Assembly: GCF_016461715.1 (NCBI RefSeq)
Contig: NZ_JAEMUI010000006.1
Coordinates: forward strand, 1-64,000
Reading direction: 5' to 3'
Length of the DNA: 64,000 nucleotides
From: Marinomonas spartinae
GTDB taxonomy: Bacteria; Pseudomonadota; Gammaproteobacteria; Pseudomonadales; Marinomonadaceae
Under the pieces are notes generated by a model. That model did not search any database. It saw nothing but the letters and a program-made list of their open reading frames with translations, and was not told where the DNA came from. The translations under genes were made by a program, and so were the position numbers. Shown here one piece after another: positions 60,477-64,000 of this stretch. The stretch's first letter is position 1. Each line of letters opens with the position of its first letter.

Positions 60477-62372
60477 TCAACCGCTTTTCTTCGTCGTGAA
60501 AACTCGAGTTTTGGTGTCTAAGTTAGCGACATGACCATGAATTTCCCGTGTGTTGCCTTCAATATTGACTATGTAGCTGTTGTCTCGTTGTAACTGCTGA
60601 GCAATACGATCCATTTCCTCACTCATATGCACGGCTGTTTTTGCGACTTCCTGAATGGATTGCGCCATATCAATAGAAGAATGGGAGCTGGTTTGAGCAT
60701 TTCTTTCAATCTCTTGAATCGCCTCTTCGGCTTTTCCGCTCAATTCTTCAATGGCATGTAGGCTTTCTTGTCCACTTTCCATGGTGGCAATGGCCGATTG
60801 TGTGGAGCTTTGGATGGTGTTTACAATATCAGTAATGCTGGACGTTGCTTCAACTGTTTTTTCCGCTAAAGAACGCACTTCATCTGCTACCACCGAGAAG
60901 CCTCGACCCGCTTCGCCTGCCCGTGCTGCTTCAATGGCGGCGTTCAGTGCGAGTAGGTTGGTTTGGTTCGCCAGATCATTGATCATGCCAATGACATTGT
61001 CGATGTCTTTAGACAATTTTCCTAACGCGTTCAGCTGTGTACTCGTTTCGTTAACAATCGAAATAGTATTGGCCAAATTCGATATAGTTGACTTGATTGT
61101 ATTGGCCCCTATCTTAGCGGAGTCGTAAGTATTTTTAGATTGGGCGCTGAGTTCCTCAGTCGTATTTGAAATGCTGTGGATTGTGGTGGAGATTTCTTCC
61201 GTTGCTGCAGCAAGGGAGTTGGTTTGTTCGCTGACAGAACGGTTACTGTCTGCAATGTTTTTAATGGAGTTATTGAGTTCGGTTACCATGCTGGCTACTT
61301 CTGCGGAAGTGTCAACCACCTCTCCAATGACGGAGCCAAGACCCTCTGTCATTTCATTCACTGAGCCACAAAGTGAATCAAACTCGTCATTGCGCTTTGT
61401 ATTGATGGGTAATTGAGCGGTAAGATCCCCGCTTTTGACCTTGGCTAGATCTCGAATGATTTGCTTCAGGGTTTTATTCACGCTGCGCCCAATGCCAAGT
61501 AGCAGTAGCCCTGATGAAACGGCCACCCCAATACTGACAACGATCAACAGGACGACAGCTTGTTGTGAGCTGGCGTCGGCTTTATCACGGGCGTCAGAAA
61601 CCGCATTTTGAAGGAATTTTGCCGCATTCAGTCTTGAGTCATTAAGCAATGTGCTGTTTTTCTCATAATCAGCTTGGAGTTTGATGAGTTTATTATTGGC
61701 TTGATCAAAGGTGTTAACGGAATTGATGTAAGCTTGGATTTGATCATTAAACCGCTCTTTTAGGCCAAAATTATTAACGCGGGTTTCGAATTTAGCAAAT
61801 TTACTGAGGAAGTCGGCTTTGTTGGCGGCTGTTGGTTCAAAAATAAAGTTTTTCTCCGCTTCTCTCACGGGCAAAAACTCTTGTTTAATGAGGCTAAGAA
61901 ACGAAACTTCATCCGTTAGTTTCTGACCGTTGTTTGAGATATCACCTTTGAGCCCAGAATTACCATTAAAACCGACCAGCTTCCTCTGTGCAATCAATGC
62001 AACTAACGCGGTGTTGTAATCGGTAAAAGTACTTTTTACTTTGCCCAGTAAGGATTTAGCAGTGGGGGAAGAAACGTGGCTTATATCAAATGAGAGTTCA
62101 GAGGAGGCCGATTTATATTCTTTTTCTACCCCTTCTAAGAAGCCTTTGTATGACTTATCGTTGAGATTATCTATCTGTTCATATTGCTGTAGTAGCGTAA
62201 TAACAAGAGAGTCTAAGTTTTTGTCAATACTAGTAAGGACTTCGAAACGTTGAGAGGCATTATTTTGTGTATTAATGCCATACAATGCGACGGTTGTAAC
62301 AGCAACAAAGCCAATGATTGTGGCGGATAACAAGCAGATGAGTTTGGAGCGGAAGCTGAGGTTTGCCAACAT
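60477..62372 (-). CDS. Methyl-accepting chemotaxis protein
   Basis: 631 residues from the ATG at 62372 ([10 protein letters not shown]), with CAGG upstream; two earlier ATGs lack a ribosome-binding site. One N-terminal helix, a periplasmic helical ligand-binding region (about 40-260) without visible family specificity, a second helix, HAMP (about 290-340), and an MCP domain with [20 protein letters not shown]. No C-terminal CheR pentapeptide. Confidence 0.9.
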   Translation of the reverse strand: MLANLSFRSKLICLLSATIIGFVAVTTVALYGINTQNNASQRFEVLTSIDKNLDSLVITLLQQYEQIDNLNDKSYKGFLEGVEKEYKSASSELSFDISHVSSPTAKSLLGKVKSTFTDYNTALVALIAQRKLVGFNGNSGLKGDISNNGQKLTDEVSFLSLIKQEFLPVREAEKNFIFEPTAANKADFLSKFAKFETRVNNFGLKERFNDQIQAYINSVNTFDQANNKLIKLQADYEKNSTLLNDSRLNAAKFLQNAVSDARDKADASSQQAVVLLIVVSIGVAVSSGLLLLGIGRSVNKTLKQIIRDLAKVKSGDLTAQLPINTKRNDEFDSLCGSVNEMTEGLGSVIGEVVDTSAEVASMVTELNNSIKNIADSNRSVSEQTNSLAAATEEISTTIHSISNTTEELSAQSKNTYDSAKIGANTIKSTISNLANTISIVNETSTQLNALGKLSKDIDNVIGMINDLANQTNLLALNAAIEAARAGEAGRGFSVVADEVRSLAEKTVEATSSITDIVNTIQSSTQSAIATMESGQESLHAIEELSGKAEEAIQEIERNAQTSSHSSIDMAQSIQEVAKTAVHMSEEMDRIAQQLQRDNSYIVNIEGNTREIHGHVANLDTKTRVFTTKKSG

Positions 62373-62634
62373 ATGAGATACCTGCATACATTTTATTATT
62401 TGGAGAAACATTTTTTATGTCTGACATGAGGTGTCAATTTATTTCCATCGTAAGTTATTAATCCTTATCGAGAACAGCTCTGTTCTTCATTCTATGGTTA
62501 GTTTGTCTCGAAAAGCAAATTATTCGTAAGCATTTGTTAAAACCATAATAAAATATAGTCTTTATTGGGCAAATTTGTCACGATAAATCTTCTTTATGAT
62601 GGGAAATTTGAAGGTAAAGAGTCGATTGGCTGGT

Positions 62635-62949
62635 CTAAATATCGTGGGGACTTAACCAAATGTCAGTTAGTGTGTTTCCTACAAAGGTAATGCTTCCAGG
62701 ATATCTTGAGCGTCCAGTAGAGCTAAATTCAAATTGATAAGATCGCTGAATATTGGGTTGACCATGCTGCCATGTGACTTTCCAGCGGTTTCTTGAGACA
62801 CTATCATCCAGTAATTGTAGGTTGTGTTTTGCACAATGCTGCTTGGCGAGGAGGATCGCTTGCTCGCGTACTGCGCCGTTGCGCCACCATCCCCAAACGA
62901 GGGTTATCACAAGTAAGAGAAAGGCAATATCGGGCAAGTTGAGATTCAT
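62635..62949 (-). CDS. DUF3301-family protein
   Basis: 104 residues from ATG 62949 (MNLNLPDIAFLLL); a longer frame to 63000 is not needed. One membrane helix at the N-terminus, then AKQHCAKHNLQLLDDSVSRN and a YQFEFSSTG segment, the DUF3301 pattern. Function unknown. It follows the flavodoxin gene with a 236-base gap. Confidence 0.75.
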   Translation of the reverse strand: MNLNLPDIAFLLLVITLVWGWWRNGAVREQAILLAKQHCAKHNLQLLDDSVSRNRWKVTWQHGQPNIQRSYQFEFSSTGRSRYPGSITFVGNTLTDIWLSPHDI

Positions 62950-63013
62950 GGGGACTCTATCAATGGTAGAAGGATTCCATCTTATCGAAGTTATCGACAA
63001 AAAGAAATTCGTA

Positions 63014-63049
63014 ACCGCCCCCCAAGCAGGAGAGAAACAGAGGGGCGGT
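63014..63049 (-). other. Hairpin downstream of the flavodoxin gene
   Basis: ACCGCCCC (63014-63021) pairs with GGGGCGGT (63042-63049), loop of 20 bases; TTCTTTTT follows a few bases later on the minus strand. A weak terminator for the flavodoxin transcript is possible. Confidence 0.4.
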
Positions 63050-63185
63050 CACGGGCTTCACACCGAAGAGCTTGGCGATAAATATCCCACTTGTTATTGG
63101 CATCATTTGGTCACTCGGGGCAGCGAATGAGCAGTCGTCCAAATGTTGTTGAGTTGCCGATAACCCGTGGACCAGTCAGTGATAT

Positions 63186-63722
63186 TTATTCCATTAATAT
63201 CGCTCTTTCGGCGTAAAGTTGGATAACCCACTGTTCAATGCGTTGATCAGTGAGTTCAAATTGTTGGTCTTCATCAATGGCTAAACCGACGAAATGCTTT
63301 TTATCTTCTGTGCAGGCTTGAGATGCTTCAAATTCATAACCTTCTGTTGGCCACTGACCAATAAATGTCGCACCAGTGGGTTGTAACTTTTTATATAACC
63401 ATCCCATTGCATCCAAAAAATAGTCAGCATAGCCAAATTGATCACCTAATCCATATAGGGCGATGGTTGTATTAGTAAGTGATAAGGTGCTCAGTGTGTC
63501 GCCTATCTCTTCCCAGTCGGATTGAATGCCTCCGAAGTCCCAAGTAGGGATGCCTAAAATGAGCATTGAATAGCGCTCAAAAGTACTTAAGTCAATGTCC
63601 TTAATGTTGTGGATGGCAACGTCTTCGTCTAAGTCTTCCCACTGTTTTGCGATTTTAATACCCACTTCTTCTGTGTTGTTAGTATCAGTGCCATAGATCA
63701 ATGCAATGGATGCTGTGTTCAT
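63186..63722 (-). CDS. Flavodoxin
   Basis: 178 residues. ALIYGTDTNNTEEV is the FMN-phosphate loop, with GIPTWDFGGIQSDWEE and GLGDQFGYADYF as the second and third FMN contacts, as in long-chain flavodoxins. It shuttles electrons in place of ferredoxin. It begins 21 bases after the AraC-type gene stop, so the two may be one operon. Confidence 0.92.
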   Translation of the reverse strand: MNTASIALIYGTDTNNTEEVGIKIAKQWEDLDEDVAIHNIKDIDLSTFERYSMLILGIPTWDFGGIQSDWEEIGDTLSTLSLTNTTIALYGLGDQFGYADYFLDAMGWLYKKLQPTGATFIGQWPTEGYEFEASQACTEDKKHFVGLAIDEDQQFELTDQRIEQWVIQLYAERAILME

Positions 63723-63743
63723 TGGTGTTTATTTTCCTATTGC

Positions 63744-64000
63744 TTAATGGATTTGCCCGTAATGCTGGCTGCTGATGCCAAAGTGTTGAATAAACATTGC
63801 TTCGAATTGACTCTCGGAAAAGCCACTACCGGCAACGATACTGGTTTTAGCATTAGGATTTTTGCGTAATTGTTCGGCTGCGTATTGTATGCGACGTTGT
63901 TCGCTATAACTTGAGATAGACTGGCCGACAAGGTAGTGAAAACCAAGTGTAAGTGCCTCCTCATTAAGACCGACCTGGTGAGCTAGAAGTTGAGGTTTCA
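63744..64000 (-). CDS. AraC-family regulator, C-terminal part (cut by window edge)
   Basis: An open frame on the minus strand with no start inside the window; 84 codons and a TAA at 63746-63744 are present. The translation ends with an AraC/XylS DNA-binding region: LTLGFHYLVGQSISSYSEQR for helix-turn-helix 1, then GFSESQFEAMFIQHFGISS for helix-turn-helix 2. The N-terminal sensor half lies beyond 64000. It is the gene directly upstream of the flavodoxin gene. Confidence 0.7.
   Translation of the reverse strand, partial: KPQLLAHQVGLNEEALTLGFHYLVGQSISSYSEQRRIQYAAEQLRKNPNAKTSIVAGSGFSESQFEAMFIQHFGISSQHYGQIH

Noticed and set aside
62960..63142. A 60-residue hydrophobic minus-strand frame
   Set aside because: No ribosome-binding site or family match, and it runs over the GC-rich hairpin at 63014-63049.
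63737..63964. A 75-residue open frame on the minus strand at the window end
   Set aside because: It is out of frame with the readable AraC-type helix-turn-helix region, which explains this DNA better.

Overview
The window reads as an ordinary stretch of chromosome from a marine-type gammaproteobacterium. Protein content, synteny (rapA-rluA, and miaB-ybeZ-ybeY-corC-lnt beside leuS-lptE-holA) and a moderate-to-low GC content point to the Oceanospirillales. Marinomonas is my best guess, but that is an inference from protein appearance, not from a search. I saw no rRNA or tRNA gene, CRISPR array, prophage or intact insertion sequence. Coding density is high and genes lie on both strands.

Layout. 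0-8.6 kb: an APC amino-acid permease with a near-consensus promoter, an orphan ParA-like ATPase, dapA with a structured leader candidate, a PAS-GGDEF-EAL c-di-GMP enzyme, a LysE-family exporter and a DHH phosphoesterase. 8.6-12 kb: a striking 870-residue protein that joins two cyclic-nucleotide-binding-like domains, an acyltransferase-like domain and an SGNH hydrolase, preceded by a flavin-reductase-like gene. 12.5-17.3 kb: the PrkA (YeaG)-YeaH-SpoVR (YcgB) stress and starvation operon, behind a 617-base intergenic region rich in inverted and direct repeats. 17.3-22.9 kb: a 2OG-Fe(II) oxygenase, a cytoplasmic FIST-domain chemoreceptor, and a divergent LysR/MFS-exporter pair.

22.9-33.1 kb is a housekeeping block on the minus strand: leuS-lptE-holA (protein synthesis, LPS export, DNA polymerase III delta) and miaB-ybeZ-ybeY-corC-lnt (tRNA and rRNA maturation, lipoprotein acylation), with a ybeL-like zinc-ribbon gene between them. 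33.2-41 kb is more accessory: an EVE protein, an Hpt-HD-GYP signalling protein with a damaged HD site, a histone-deacetylase-family hydrolase, an M14 peptidase overlapping an alpha/beta hydrolase, a GT39/ArnT-like glycosyltransferase and a GNAT acetyltransferase. 41.1-42.2 kb is a small mobile-looking patch with a Phd/ParE-type toxin-antitoxin pair, a REP-like palindrome and three consecutive hairpins.

42.2-64 kb: yigZ-rapA-rluA, rmuC, a CDF metal exporter, tdk-rdgC, a YbfE-like small protein, prc, an M18 aminopeptidase, tolC, an exported protein of unknown role, xni, gltX, a transmembrane chemoreceptor, a DUF3301 protein, a flavodoxin and the 3' end of an AraC-type regulator cut by the window edge. 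Several starts were moved from the longest reading frame because a ribosome-binding site or family alignment supports a shorter protein; these are noted per gene. The most unusual items are the four-domain fusion at 8668-11280, the degenerate Hpt-HD protein, and the structured non-coding stretches before dapA, before the PrkA operon and beside the toxin-antitoxin pair.
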